Part shown: one piece after another, positions 17,295 through 25,853 of the stretch
How the letters are laid out: each line of letters opens with the position of its first letter
Numbering within the stretch: the stretch's first letter is position 1
Assembly: GCA_016719295.1 (NCBI GenBank)
Contig: JADKAF010000001.1
Span: 5,208,001-5,272,000, forward strand
DNA from: Planctomycetota bacterium
GTDB lineage: Bacteria > Planctomycetota > UBA1135 > JADKAF01
Reading direction: 5' to 3'
Length of the DNA stretch: 64,000 nucleotides
The notes under the pieces: model-generated
Database searches by the model: none
What the model was told of the DNA's origin: nothing
Seen by the model: only the letters and a program-made list of their open reading frames with translations
Translations under genes and position numbers: made by a program

Positions 17295-18304
17295 GGCGTC
17301 TTCTTCGGCGCGGGCTCCGCGCTCGGCGTGTGCAGCTTCGTCTGCGGATGCTCCGCGACCCACGCGTACCAGCAGCACTGCACCGAATCGACCCACGGCA
17401 GCTCACGCCCGCGGAGCAGGCCGTCGATGCCGCGTCCCGCGAGGGTCCAGCGCGTCTCGGTCTCGCGGTCCTTCCATGGTGCGGTCGGCGGCGAGATCTC
17501 GTCCGCGTAGAAGTCGAGCTTGCGATCGTCGAGCACGCGCCTCCACGCGACCGCGGTCTGCGTCGGCGCGTACCAGAAGACCGCGATCGAGGCGCCGCCG
17601 ACGCTGTCTTGGAAGCAGGCGCGCGCGGGCAGGTTCTCCAGCGGGAAGGCCATCGTCTCCTCGCCGTAGCGCACGCCGATCACCTGCGCGCGTGCCGGCA
17701 GACGCGGGTCGACCTGGCCCATCGTCTCCAGCGACTCCGCGCTCGGCTGCTGCGGCAGCTCGGCGAGCGGGTAGCGCTGTCCGTCGAACAGGTCGTACGC
17801 GGTCGACTCCGGATGCAGGCGCAGCCAGTGGCCCCACGTCGTCGTGAGCGAGGGAATGCGCCGGAGCTGCGTGCCCTTGCCGGGACCTTCGAAGGCGAGA
17901 CCGGTGAGCGCGGAGAAGAGCGTGCCGTCGCGCCCGCGCACCACCATCACGCCGCGGCGCCAGCCGTGGAACTCGTAGCCGTAGTCCTTCTCGAACGCCG
18001 AGACGTAGCCGCCATCGGGGTCGTAGAAGAAGAGGCCGTAGGTGTCGTTGATGACGCGTGGAGCGGCGAGGAAGTGGCGCAGCGGGATCGCGCCGCCCTG
18101 GTGCTTCGCGCGCAGCCAGGCGACGACGCGGTCGTCGGGGCGCACGAGGTTCTTCTCGTCCTGCGTCGCGCAGTAGGAGCAGGGCGGCTCGGTGAGCTGG
18201 CGGTAGAGGCCCTTCTTCGCGAGGACCGGGGCCGTAGAAGGCTCCTGCGCGCCGGCCTGTGCGGCGGCGGAGAGGAGCGCCAAGGCGGACACGAAGGGAC
18301 GCAT
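17291..18304 (-). CDS. DUF3179 domain-containing secreted protein
   Basis: A 337-residue protein from ATG 18304, giving a Sec signal peptide (residues 1-20, ending AGA). Characteristic DUF3179 sequence follows: DRVVAWLRAKHQGGAIPLRH, an FYDPDGG segment, GTLFSALTGLAFEGPGKG, and TTTWGHWLRLHPEST. The domain is widespread in secreted or membrane proteins and its function is unknown. CSYCATQ near residue 43 and a CC pair near the C-terminus could form disulfides or bind a cofactor. Translation of the lipoprotein gene begins inside its stop codon, so the two products are probably made together and act on the same process outside the cytoplasm. Confidence 0.85.
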   Translation of the reverse strand: MRPFVSALALLSAAAQAGAQEPSTAPVLAKKGLYRQLTEPPCSYCATQDEKNLVRPDDRVVAWLRAKHQGGAIPLRHFLAAPRVINDTYGLFFYDPDGGYVSAFEKDYGYEFHGWRRGVMVVRGRDGTLFSALTGLAFEGPGKGTQLRRIPSLTTTWGHWLRLHPESTAYDLFDGQRYPLAELPQQPSAESLETMGQVDPRLPARAQVIGVRYGEETMAFPLENLPARACFQDSVGGASIAVFWYAPTQTAVAWRRVLDDRKLDFYADEISPPTAPWKDRETETRWTLAGRGIDGLLRGRELPWVDSVQCCWYAWVAEHPQTKLHTPSAEPAPKKTP

Positions 18305-18389
18305 GAGGTGCTCGCTGCGAGAACGAGCCGCGACGCTACGGGTGAACGCGCGGGGCGGCAAGAGCGCTCTAAAGCTCTCGCGTGCGGTT

Positions 18390-19325
18390 TCAGCGCAGCT
18401 TCGCGAGCAGCTCGGCCATCTCCGTCGGCAGCTCCGACTCGAAGCGCAGCATCTCGCGTGTGCGCGGGTGCGCAAAGCCGAGCGTCGCGGCGTGCAGCGC
18501 CATGCGCTTCGCGCGCCACAGCGGGATGCAGGCGAGGTCGGGGCGGTAGCGCGGGTCGCCGAGCACGGGATGTCCCGCTTCCGCGCAGTGCACGCGGATC
18601 TGATTGCGGCGACCGGTCTCCAAGCGCAGCCCGGCGAAGGTGATCTCGCGCAAGCGCGACAGCACGCGGAAGTGCGTGATCGCGAGCTCGCCGCGACCGC
18701 GCTCGCGCGTCGAGTAGCGCTGGAGGCTCGCGGCGTGCGTCTCCAGCCGGCTCTCGAAGGTGCCGGCTTCGCGCTGCAGCGCGCCGGCGAGGAGCGCGCG
18801 GTACTCGCGCTCGGGCTTGCGCGCAGCGAACTGCTCTTGCAGCGCCTCGGCGATCTCGCGCGACTTGCCGAAGACGAGCAGGCCCGAGACTCCGCGGTCC
18901 AGGCGATGGACGACGAAGGCGCTGAGCTTCTTGTCCTGCGCCCGCACGTAGGCCGCGACGCGGTCCATCAGCGTGTTCGATTCGCCAGCAGGCGTCGGCA
19001 CGGTGAGCAGATCGGCGGGCTTGTCGACGACGAGCAGGTGCTCGTCCTCGAAGCTGACCTCGAAGCCGCGCGCCACGGCGCGGCGCGGAGGCTTCGGCGC
19101 GTAGCGCCGATCGGCTTCGTAGCGCACGGCGATGTGATCGCCGACCTGCAAGCGACGCGAGCCATCGGAGGCGGGCTCGCCGTTCACCTTGACGCAGCCG
19201 TGGTCGAAGAGGCCGGTGACGAACGAGCGCGAAGCCCCGGTGAGCTCTTGTACGTAGCGATCGACGCGCCCGTCGATGTGAGGCGAGAGAGGTTCGACCG
19301 CGCGGTCGTGCTCGAGGAAAGGCAA
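18390..19325 (-). CDS. RluA-family 23S rRNA/tRNA pseudouridine synthase
   Basis: A 311-residue enzyme with an N-terminal S4 RNA-binding domain (GRVDRYVQELTG... VKVNGEPA) and a pseudouridine synthase catalytic domain. The catalytic motif HRLDRGVSGLLVFGK places the essential aspartate at about residue 143; the later RRNQIRVHCAEAGHPVLGDPRY block is the conserved binding region. An in-frame stop lies six codons upstream of the TTG at 19325, and no ATG precedes the S4 domain, so TTG is the likely start. RluA/RluC/RluD-type enzymes convert specific uridines to pseudouridine in 23S rRNA or tRNA; the exact site cannot be predicted here. It is a stand-alone minus-strand gene. Confidence 0.93.
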   Translation of the reverse strand: MPFLEHDRAVEPLSPHIDGRVDRYVQELTGASRSFVTGLFDHGCVKVNGEPASDGSRRLQVGDHIAVRYEADRRYAPKPPRRAVARGFEVSFEDEHLLVVDKPADLLTVPTPAGESNTLMDRVAAYVRAQDKKLSAFVVHRLDRGVSGLLVFGKSREIAEALQEQFAARKPEREYRALLAGALQREAGTFESRLETHAASLQRYSTRERGRGELAITHFRVLSRLREITFAGLRLETGRRNQIRVHCAEAGHPVLGDPRYRPDLACIPLWRAKRMALHAATLGFAHPRTREMLRFESELPTEMAELLAKLR

Positions 19326-19517
19326 AGCGAAGGTCCGGAATCAGATGAACGGCTGCGAGCGGCAAGGCCGAGGGCCCGCCGGGGCGAACGATCTCGGGTG
19401 CGCCTTGCACTGATCTTCACCGAGCCTCGGCGTTCGCCTCACCTCTGGCCCGGATCTTTTTTGTGGCTCGCCCGCCGGAGGCTCCGGCGAGAGCGAGCCT
19501 GGAACCCGAGGAACCCG

Positions 19518-19733
19518 ATGCCCGTCCGACCGATTCTCCGCCGCCTGCGCCGCCGCTTCCGCAGCCGCCAGGGCGCCGCCTGGGTGCTCTCCGTGCTGAT
19601 CCTCGCCGTCTACGCGGTGATGGTCGCGCAGCAGGTTCGCTCCGCCATCGGAACTGCCGGCGATCCGGCCGTTGCCCGCGGCGAGCTGGTGAGCGGCGAG
19701 CGCTCCCTCGCGGGAGGCCCTCAGCGCCAGTAG
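19518..19733 (+). CDS. Small single-pass membrane protein, hypothetical
   Basis: A 71-residue frame starting at ATG 19518. It has a strongly basic N-terminus (RPILRRLRRRFRSRQ), one transmembrane helix (AAWVLSVLILAVYAVMVAQQ), and a short C-terminal tail. The positive-inside pattern is plausible for a real membrane protein. It overlaps the convergent cytochrome gene by 13 bp. No family is recognised and the ribosome-binding site is weak, so it may be spurious. Confidence 0.4.
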   Translation: MPVRPILRRLRRRFRSRQGAAWVLSVLILAVYAVMVAQQVRSAIGTAGDPAVARGELVSGERSLAGGPQRQ

Positions 19734-20377
19734 AGATCCTCGATCAGGTCGAGCGGACCGCCGCAGAAGACGGAGTGGCAGGCGACGCAGCCCTGCACCA
19801 CCGCGTTGTACTTCTCCTGCGAGGGCCTCTCGTCGAAGCTCTCCACCGCGCCGAGATAGCTCCGCGCCAGCCCGTCGAAGGTCTCGTTCCGCGTGTCCTC
19901 CTTGGTGTGCCAGGAGCAGCGCATGCGGCGGTGCGTCGGGCGCATCGGCCGGGGCGTCTGGCCGCTCCCGAGCGCTTGCTTCGCGGCGATGAGATCGTCG
20001 ACGCAGGCGCGCATCAGGGCGGCCAGCTCGCTGTCGCCGTTCGGGTTGCGCGGCGAGACGATCAGGTTCCCCGGGCTGCCGGGGATGCCGGGGACGAGCG
20101 GGATGCCCAGGTTGCAGTCGGGGTCCGGATCGGCGGAGGGCGCCGCCGCGCTCTCACCGCTCGCCCGCGTCTCCGCCTTCAGCTCCTCCTCGACCCGCTT
20201 CGCGAAGGCCTCGGAGCTCGCGCTCGGCTGCGGAGGACGCCCGCCTTCGCCGAGGGTGGCTGCTCGCGGAGCGGAGGGAGCCTCGTCGGGGCGCTGCGCC
20301 TCGTTGCGCTGCCAGCGCAGGAAGCCGGCGAGGGCGAGGACACCGAGGAACAGCAGGATCTTGGTCGGGCTCTTCAT
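19721..20377 (-). CDS. Membrane-anchored monohaem c-type cytochrome
   Basis: A 218-residue protein with an N-terminal hydrophobic anchor (residues 7-20, KILLFLGVLALAGFL region), a long low-complexity linker rich in Pro, Ala and Ser, and one haem-binding CVACH motif at about residues 197-201 near the C-terminus. CxxCH close to the end, preceded by a helical segment (QEKYNAVVQGC), is reminiscent of cytochrome c-prime, but the body is not clearly a four-helix bundle. The protein should face the periplasm, with haem added there. No redox partner is adjacent. Function in electron transfer is inferred. Confidence 0.75.
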   Translation of the reverse strand: MKSPTKILLFLGVLALAGFLRWQRNEAQRPDEAPSAPRAATLGEGGRPPQPSASSEAFAKRVEEELKAETRASGESAAAPSADPDPDCNLGIPLVPGIPGSPGNLIVSPRNPNGDSELAALMRACVDDLIAAKQALGSGQTPRPMRPTHRRMRCSWHTKEDTRNETFDGLARSYLGAVESFDERPSQEKYNAVVQGCVACHSVFCGGPLDLIEDLYWR

Positions 20378-20536
20378 GAGCGGGGCGTATGCGGACGGGA
20401 ACGAGGGCGGTCGCGAACGGCGACCACGCCGCCGAGAAGCATCGCCGATCCCTTCCTACGCCGCACGGGGCTATTCGGCGCAGGGCGGATGGCGGTAACT
20501 TCTTCGCCCTCCTCTCACGCGAACGAGGTTCCGTTC

Positions 20537-21850
20537 ATGTCCCTGCTCCTTCCCTCCACGCTCCTCGCCCTCGCCTGCTCGACCCTCGGCGCGGCGGCTC
20601 AAGCTCCCGCGAGCCCCGCGGCGCAGACCCCTGCGAAGCTCGACGAGCAGCGCTACGACCACTTCGGCACCGGCATCGCCCCCGGGCCGTGGCTCGAGCT
20701 CTCCACCGTGCTCGCCGATCCCGCGAGCCACGTCGGGAAGCCTCTGCGCCTCTCCGGACCGATCACCGCGGTCTGCCAGGTGAAGGGCTGCTGGATGCAC
20801 CTGGGCTCCGAGGCGAGCCCGGTGATGGTCAAGTTCCAGGACTACGCCTTCTTCGTGCCGAAGGACGCGACCGGCAAGGTCGCGATCCTCGAGGGCTCGA
20901 TGAGCTTGAAGCAGGAGACGGTGGAGCAGACCCGCCACTACCTCGAGGACGCGGGCAAGCACGAGGAGGCGGCGAAGATCACCGAGGGCCGCAAGCTCTA
21001 TCACTTCGTCGCGACGGGCGTCGCGATCGAGAAGCTGAAGCGCCTCGACAGCGCGCGCTTCGATCACTTCGGCGCGGGCATCTCCGAGGGCGAGTGGACC
21101 GCGATCGACAAGGTCCTCGCCGATCCCAGCTCCTTCGTCGGGAAGCCGCTGCGCCTCGGCGGCGCGATCCGCGAGGTCTGCCAGGTGAAGGGCTGCTGGA
21201 TGCAGCTCGGCACTCCGGAGCAGACCGTCTTCGTGAAGTTCCAGGACTACGCGTTCTTCGTGCCGAAGGACGCGGCCGGCAAGCTCGTGGTGATCGACGG
21301 CTCGATGCAGTGGAAGCAGGAGACGGTGGAGCAGACGCGCCACTATCTCGAGGACGCGGGCAAGCAAGAGGAAGCGGCCAAGATCACCGAGGGCCGCAAG
21401 CTCCTGCACTTCGTCGCGCGCGGCGCGGCGATCGAGAAGGCGCCGAGCTTCGATCCGGCGCAGTACGAGAGCTTCGGCGCGCCGATCGCCGCCGGTCCCT
21501 ACGTCCCGGTGGAGACGGTGCTCGACGATCCGGCGAGCTATGTCGGCAAGGCGCTGCGCCTCGGCGGCCCGGTGAGCTCGGTCTGCCAGGTGAAGGGTTG
21601 CTGGATGCACCTCGGCAGCGAGGCGAATCCGGTGATGGTGAAGTTCAAGGACTACGCCTTCTTCGTGCCCAAGGACGGCGCCGGTCGCCACGGGGTGCTC
21701 GAAGGCGCGCTCGCGTGGAAGCAGGAGACGGTGGAGCAGACGCGCCACTACCTCGAGGATGCCGGCAAGCACGAGGAAGCGGCCAAGATCACCGAAGGCC
21801 GCAAGATCCTGCACTTCGTCGCGAGCGGCGCTGCGCTGTCGAAGCGCTGA
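20537..21850 (+). CDS. Secreted protein with three tandem DUF4920 domains
   Basis: A 437-residue protein; signal peptide about residues 1-21 (ATG 20537). Three near-identical repeats of about 130 residues follow (starting about residues 35, 172 and 308). Each contains an F-G-x-x-I start, VGKxLRLxGxI/V, the invariant VCQVKGCWM box, KF(Q/K)DYAFFVPKD, and KQETVEQTRHYLEDAGK plus ITEGRK. This is the DUF4920 family; single-copy members are typical of secreted bacterial proteins. The CxxxxCW pair in each repeat could coordinate metal or form a disulfide. High identity at DNA level among the three copies suggests recent duplication or gene conversion. Function is unknown. Confidence 0.85.
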   Translation: MSLLLPSTLLALACSTLGAAAQAPASPAAQTPAKLDEQRYDHFGTGIAPGPWLELSTVLADPASHVGKPLRLSGPITAVCQVKGCWMHLGSEASPVMVKFQDYAFFVPKDATGKVAILEGSMSLKQETVEQTRHYLEDAGKHEEAAKITEGRKLYHFVATGVAIEKLKRLDSARFDHFGAGISEGEWTAIDKVLADPSSFVGKPLRLGGAIREVCQVKGCWMQLGTPEQTVFVKFQDYAFFVPKDAAGKLVVIDGSMQWKQETVEQTRHYLEDAGKQEEAAKITEGRKLLHFVARGAAIEKAPSFDPAQYESFGAPIAAGPYVPVETVLDDPASYVGKALRLGGPVSSVCQVKGCWMHLGSEANPVMVKFKDYAFFVPKDGAGRHGVLEGALAWKQETVEQTRHYLEDAGKHEEAAKITEGRKILHFVASGAALSKR

Positions 21851-21871
21851 GCGCGCGAGCGCGCTCGCGCG

Positions 21872-22273
21872 CTATCCGCCCTTCTTGCCGCCGCCCGCGT
21901 CCTTCGCGGGCGGCGTCGTTTTGCCGGGTGCTTTCTCGGCATCGCGCTGGCGCAGCTTCTGCAGGTGCGGCTCGCGATCGCGCTTCACGAGATCCAGGTC
22001 GACCTCGATGTACGAGGTTGGCTGGTCCACGAAGTCCTCGCCGAGCTCGTGGTAGATCGCGGCTGCCGCGCTCATGCGGCCCGCGGCCCAAGCGAAGAGC
22101 ACGAGTGCCGAGCGCATCTTCTTCGCGTGTCCGGGGCGCGCGGCGGCGTAACCGTTGCAGTCGTCGCGCAGGCGCTCGTAGACCTCGGGGATCGCAATGT
22201 CGAAGCGCCCCGTCTCCAGCGCCTCCTGGCCGAGCCGCAGCATCGCCTGGTGGGTTCCGCCCCAGCGCGGCAT
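21872..22273 (-). pseudogene. C-terminal fragment of a DUF4034/TPR-like protein
   Basis: The frame begins with PRWGGTHQAMLRLGQEALETGRFD, which reads as the middle of a larger protein. Codons just upstream continue the same sequence (SDTDCLWAT) without a start. The remainder (helical repeat-like, ending in a Lys/Gly-rich tail) is intact to the stop. PRWGG followed by a helical segment resembles the DUF4034 family, but this is uncertain. Most likely a 5'-truncated gene. Confidence 0.45.
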
Positions 22274-22407
22274 CGTCGCCCAGAGGCAGTCCGTATCGGA
22301 TGGCTCCGACCCGCGAGCAGGGCGTTCCGCGCCGGGGATCGGCGGCTAGACTGGCTCGCGTCCTGCCGCCCGTCCGTCCCGGTTCTTGGCTCTTCGAGGG
22401 ATCTCCG

Positions 22408-24018
22408 ATGCGCTGCTCCGCTCACTCCGCTCTCCTTGCTCGCACGGCGTTCTGCGCCGGCGCTCTCGTTCCGCTCGCCGGAGCGCAGGTCGAACGCTAC
22501 GGCTCGCCGACGCCGTCGGGCTTCGGAGTCGGGCTCGGGAGCGGCGTGCAGCAGTCCTACGGCGGCAACCCGTACTTCGCGCTGCGGCTCGAAGGGGCGA
22601 ATCCCGCCGGTGGCGCGATCTTCCTCGCGCTCGGGCGCGCTTCGATCCAGGTCGGCGCGTGGACGCTGCTCCTCGATCCGCTGAGCTTCCAGACGCTGAG
22701 CTTCCCACTGGCGCCCGGCGTCACGGAGCAGGCGCTGCCGCTGCCGAACGATCCATCCACCTTCGGGCAGCCGGTCGACTTCCAGGCGCTCTTGCTCCAC
22801 GGGCTCGATCTCGGCGCGACCAACGGCGTCGAAGTGCGCATCCAGCGCGATCGCACGCCGCTGCGCGCGTATCTGCCCGGCCAGGACTTCTCGCAGGGCT
22901 CGAGCGCGCCCGGACAGCTCGCGACGCTCGACCTCTCGGCGTGGCCGCCGGTCTTCCGCTCGAGCGCGAACATCGGCTTCGCGGGCACGATCTCGAACAA
23001 CTACTCCGCCGCCGTCGCCGTCTCGAACCGCGCGAACTACGCCTTCCTGCACGGCAACGGCACCACGAACCAGTTCGTGCGCGTGCTCGACATCAGCGCC
23101 GATCCGACGGGCTCCGGGGTGACCCATGCTCTCGTGGGTGACATCCCGCTCGCCTCGGGACCCACCGGCTCGATCGCGCGGCGCGACCTCGAGGTCACCG
23201 GCGATGGCCGGTGGCTCTTCAGCACCTCGGGCGCCTCGACGATCGTGCTCGAGGTCTGGGACCTCGCGGGTCTGCCGGGCACCTTGCCGATCGCGCCCAC
23301 GCAGTCGATCACGCTCGGCAGCGTGAGCGGCGGCGCGACGATGCTCGAGGTCACCGCCGACGATCGTCTCCTCGGGGTCTGCATCGGGACCGATGCGGCG
23401 GCGAACGACGTGATCCTCTACGACATCACGGGCGCCGCGCAGCCGCTGGTCCAGCGTGCGGCGTTCCAGGTGCCGAATCGCACCGGCACCGGCACGCCCA
23501 GCGCGCTCGACTTCTCGCCGAACGGCCGACGCATGCTCGTCGTGACGGGCGGCACCTACAGCTTCTACGACCTCGCGGTGAACCCGCCGAATGCGCTCGT
23601 GAGCGGCGCCACGTGGACCACGAGCGGCATCTCGACCACTTCGCCCTTGAACGGCGGCTCGCTCGCGCTGCGGAACGGCGTTCTGGTCGGCGTCTTCGGC
23701 GAGAACGGCGTCGGTGGTCTCTACCACCTCGTCGATCTCAGCGATCCGCTGAGCCCGACCTTCGGCCAGGTCGTCTCGAGCTTCAGCACGAACCCCGCGG
23801 GCAACATCTCGAACCACCGCGTGCACGCGATGGGCAACCTCGTCGTCGCGATCGACGGCACCGGCGCCACGGCGGATTGCCAGTGGGTCGACGTCATCGA
23901 TCTCGATACGCCGGATCCGGTGACGGGCTACCGCTCGGCGCGCGTGCAGATGCCCTCGTCCAGCACGCTGACGCCGGCGGGGCTCTCGTGCATCCCGCGG
24001 GAGTTCGAGCTGCGCTGA
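22408..24018 (+). CDS. Large secreted protein, probable beta-propeller, function unknown
   Basis: A 536-residue protein with signal peptide (about residues 1-26, ending AGA). Residues 30-160 form a compact domain including GNPYFALRLEGANPAGGAIF, which resembles a small beta-sandwich found in secreted planctomycete proteins. After about residue 190 the sequence has repeating motifs such as NYAFLHGNG, RVLDIS, DGRWLFSTSG, LEVTADDRLLGV and LDFSPNGRRMLVV, the pattern of blades in a seven-bladed beta-propeller. It is followed by the 37-bp palindrome. No catalytic motif is visible. A role in surface interactions is only a guess; a similar protein is encoded at 38059-39405. Confidence 0.7.
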   Translation: MRCSAHSALLARTAFCAGALVPLAGAQVERYGSPTPSGFGVGLGSGVQQSYGGNPYFALRLEGANPAGGAIFLALGRASIQVGAWTLLLDPLSFQTLSFPLAPGVTEQALPLPNDPSTFGQPVDFQALLLHGLDLGATNGVEVRIQRDRTPLRAYLPGQDFSQGSSAPGQLATLDLSAWPPVFRSSANIGFAGTISNNYSAAVAVSNRANYAFLHGNGTTNQFVRVLDISADPTGSGVTHALVGDIPLASGPTGSIARRDLEVTGDGRWLFSTSGASTIVLEVWDLAGLPGTLPIAPTQSITLGSVSGGATMLEVTADDRLLGVCIGTDAAANDVILYDITGAAQPLVQRAAFQVPNRTGTGTPSALDFSPNGRRMLVVTGGTYSFYDLAVNPPNALVSGATWTTSGISTTSPLNGGSLALRNGVLVGVFGENGVGGLYHLVDLSDPLSPTFGQVVSSFSTNPAGNISNHRVHAMGNLVVAIDGTGATADCQWVDVIDLDTPDPVTGYRSARVQMPSSSTLTPAGLSCIPREFELR

Positions 24019-24027
24019 GTTCCCGCT

Positions 24028-24064
24028 GCCGATCAAATAGGGGTCTGACCCCTATTTGATCGGC
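24028..24064. repeat. Perfect 37-bp palindrome with AGGGGTC core
   Basis: Two 18-bp arms (24028-24045 and 24047-24064) are perfectly complementary around a single central T at 24046. The core AGGGGTCTGACCCCT recurs as REP-like palindromes in many unrelated bacterial genomes, often near REP-associated transposases. It starts 9 bp after the stop at 24018, so it may also act as a terminator, although there is no T-run. Confidence 0.8.
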
Positions 24065-24120
24065 CGGTGTACGGCGAAGAGTGTTTTGGCGCGCGGCGGC
24101 GGCCTCTGAGGTTTCCGAGC

Positions 24121-24501
24121 ATGAACCACGCCTCTCGCTTCGCGATCTTCGGCGTCGTACTCGCGATCGCCGCGTTCCCTCCTGCGCCGGTTGCGGCGCA
24201 GTCCGTTGCGACCTTGGATGCGGAGCCTCCGGCGCAGGCCGCGCGCCGGCTCGCTGAGGCCGCCGCGGAGCGCGCGCCCTCGCGCTCGTTCTTCGCGGCG
24301 CATCGAGACGAGCAGCAGCGGCCGATCGAAGCGCTGCTGCTGCCGGTGATCGCGCGCTGCTATCCGTTCGTGGATCGCCACGATCCCGATCGGACGCGGA
24401 TCCACGCCGCAGCCGGTCGCGTGCTCTCGTTCCATCCGGATGCGATGCAGCCGGAGGATCGGTTCCGCTTGCGCGTGTGGGGGATCCCCGCGGCGAAGTA
24501 A
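24121..24501 (+). CDS. Small secreted protein, hypothetical
   Basis: A 126-residue frame starting at ATG 24121 with a convincing Sec signal peptide (FAIFGVVLAIAAFPPAPVAAQ, cleavage near residue 27). The mature part is alpha-helical and includes FFAAHRDEQQRP and a HDPDRTRIHAAAGRVLSFHPD segment. I do not recognise the family. It is separate from the benzoyl-CoA operon, with a hairpin at 24641-24665 between them. Confidence 0.6.
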   Translation: MNHASRFAIFGVVLAIAAFPPAPVAAQSVATLDAEPPAQAARRLAEAAAERAPSRSFFAAHRDEQQRPIEALLLPVIARCYPFVDRHDPDRTRIHAAAGRVLSFHPDAMQPEDRFRLRVWGIPAAK

Positions 24502-24640
24502 GTGATCGGAGCGCGCGGAGAGCGCGTAGAGCCAGGCGACGATGCCTCGCCTGCACTCACGCACTGCGTGGTGATGCGGGAGCACGTGAGGAGCGGAGCA
24601 CGCGCGCGCGGCAGGTCGCCGCAGCTTGGGCGCGCCTGAA

Positions 24641-24665
24641 ACGCCGTTCGTACGGAGAACGGCGT
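24641..24665. terminator. Hairpin between the small secreted gene and the benzoyl-CoA operon
   Basis: Arms acgccgttc (24641-24649) and gaacggcgt (24657-24665) are perfectly complementary around a 7-nt loop. It is 140 bp after the preceding stop and 19 bp before the FNR-like box. No T-run follows, so it could be a GC-rich terminator or an operator. Confidence 0.4.
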
Positions 24666-24683
24666 AGGTGCCGCGAGGTTGGC

Positions 24684-24697
24684 TTGATCAAAGTCAG
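24684..24697 (+). promoter_or_regulatory. FNR/CRP-family-like half-conserved box upstream of had
   Basis: TTGATCAAAGTCAG matches the FNR/Anr consensus TTGAT-N4-ATCAA at 8 of 10 fixed positions, with a perfect left half. It lies 88 bp upstream of the had start codon. Oxygen-sensitive control would suit an oxygen-labile benzoyl-CoA reductase operon, but one degenerate match can occur by chance and no FNR gene is in the window. Confidence 0.4.
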
Positions 24698-24784
24698 GCC
24701 GCGAGTGCTTCCACGGCTCGTTTGCTTGCAACCTCGACGAGATCGGCCGAGGCTCCTCGCATCTCCCTTCGGGAGGAGCGTGGC

Positions 24785-25840
24785 ATGCATTGCGTCGGGT
24801 TCGCCTTCGAGCGTGCAGGTGGCGGCTTTCAGCGCGTCGAGTACGAGCTCGCGCCGGGAGCGGACGAGGTCGTCGTCGAGGTCGCGGGCTGCGGGCTCTG
24901 CCACACCGATATCGGCTTCTACTACGGTGAAGTCGCTCCGCGCCGCGCGCTGCCGCTCGTGCTCGGGCACGAGATCGCGGGCACCGTCGTCGAGGTCGGC
25001 GCGGCGTGCGCCACATGGCGCGGCGCGCGCGTGATCGTGCCGGCGGTGATGCCGTGCGATGCCTGCCCGAACTGTCGCGCGGGCTTCCCGAACACCTGCC
25101 GGCGCCAGCTCATGCCCGGGAACGACGCGCACGGCGGCTTCGCGACGCACGTGCTCGTTCCGGCGCGGCACCTCGCCAAGTTGCCGGCGGACTTGCGCGG
25201 CCACGAGCTCGCGGACTTGAGCGTCATCGCCGATGCCGTCACGACGCCCTATCAGAGCATCGCGCGCGCGGGCGTGGGGCCCGCCGACGTCGCGATCGTG
25301 ATCGGCGTCGGCGGCATCGGCACCTACGGAGTCCAGATCGCCAAGGCCCGCGGCGCCAAGGTGATCGCGATCGACATCGATCCCGCGAAGCTGGAGCGCA
25401 TCCGCGAGCATGGAGCGGATCGCGCGATCGACGTGCGCGGGATGGATCTCAAGGCCGCGCGCGCCGCCGTGCGGAAAGCTGTCGAGGAGCTGGAGGGGCG
25501 CGACTTCGCGTGGAAGCTCTTCGAGATGTCCGGCTCGAAGCCTGGCCAGGAGATGGCGTTCCACCTCCTGCCGCCCTCCGGAACGCTCGCGATCGTGGGC
25601 TTCACGCCCGCCAAGGTGGAGCTGCGGCTCTCCAACCTGATGGCCTTCGACGCGACCTGCTTCGGGAACTGGGGCTGCGCTCCGGAGCACTACGCGCAGG
25701 CGATCGGCCTCGTGCTCGACGGCCGCGTGCGCGTCGAGCCCTTCGTGAAGCGCTACCCCCTCGCCGACCTCGAGCCGCTCTTCGAAGCCGCTCACCACGG
25801 CGCTCTGCGCGAGCGCCCCGTCCTGATCCCGCAGCTCTAG
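24785..25840 (+). CDS. had: 6-hydroxycyclohex-1-ene-1-carbonyl-CoA dehydrogenase
   Basis: A 351-residue zinc-type alcohol dehydrogenase that oxidises 6-hydroxycyclohex-1-ene-1-carbonyl-CoA to the 6-oxo compound with NAD+. ATG 24785 was chosen because GGGAGGAG lies just upstream. The catalytic zinc site is visible as CGLCHTD (C36, H40 region) and GHE (residues 61-63). The structural zinc site is C91, C94, C97 and C105 in CDACPNCRAGFPNTC. The nucleotide-binding loop GVGGIGTYG is near residue 181. On sequence alone it could be a general ADH, but the neighbours settle it: Oah, which uses its product, starts 13 bp downstream, followed by Dch and benzoyl-CoA reductase. First gene of the operon. Confidence 0.9.
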   Translation: MHCVGFAFERAGGGFQRVEYELAPGADEVVVEVAGCGLCHTDIGFYYGEVAPRRALPLVLGHEIAGTVVEVGAACATWRGARVIVPAVMPCDACPNCRAGFPNTCRRQLMPGNDAHGGFATHVLVPARHLAKLPADLRGHELADLSVIADAVTTPYQSIARAGVGPADVAIVIGVGGIGTYGVQIAKARGAKVIAIDIDPAKLERIREHGADRAIDVRGMDLKAARAAVRKAVEELEGRDFAWKLFEMSGSKPGQEMAFHLLPPSGTLAIVGFTPAKVELRLSNLMAFDATCFGNWGCAPEHYAQAIGLVLDGRVRVEPFVKRYPLADLEPLFEAAHHGALRERPVLIPQL

Positions 25841-25853
25841 GAGCCCTCTAGCG

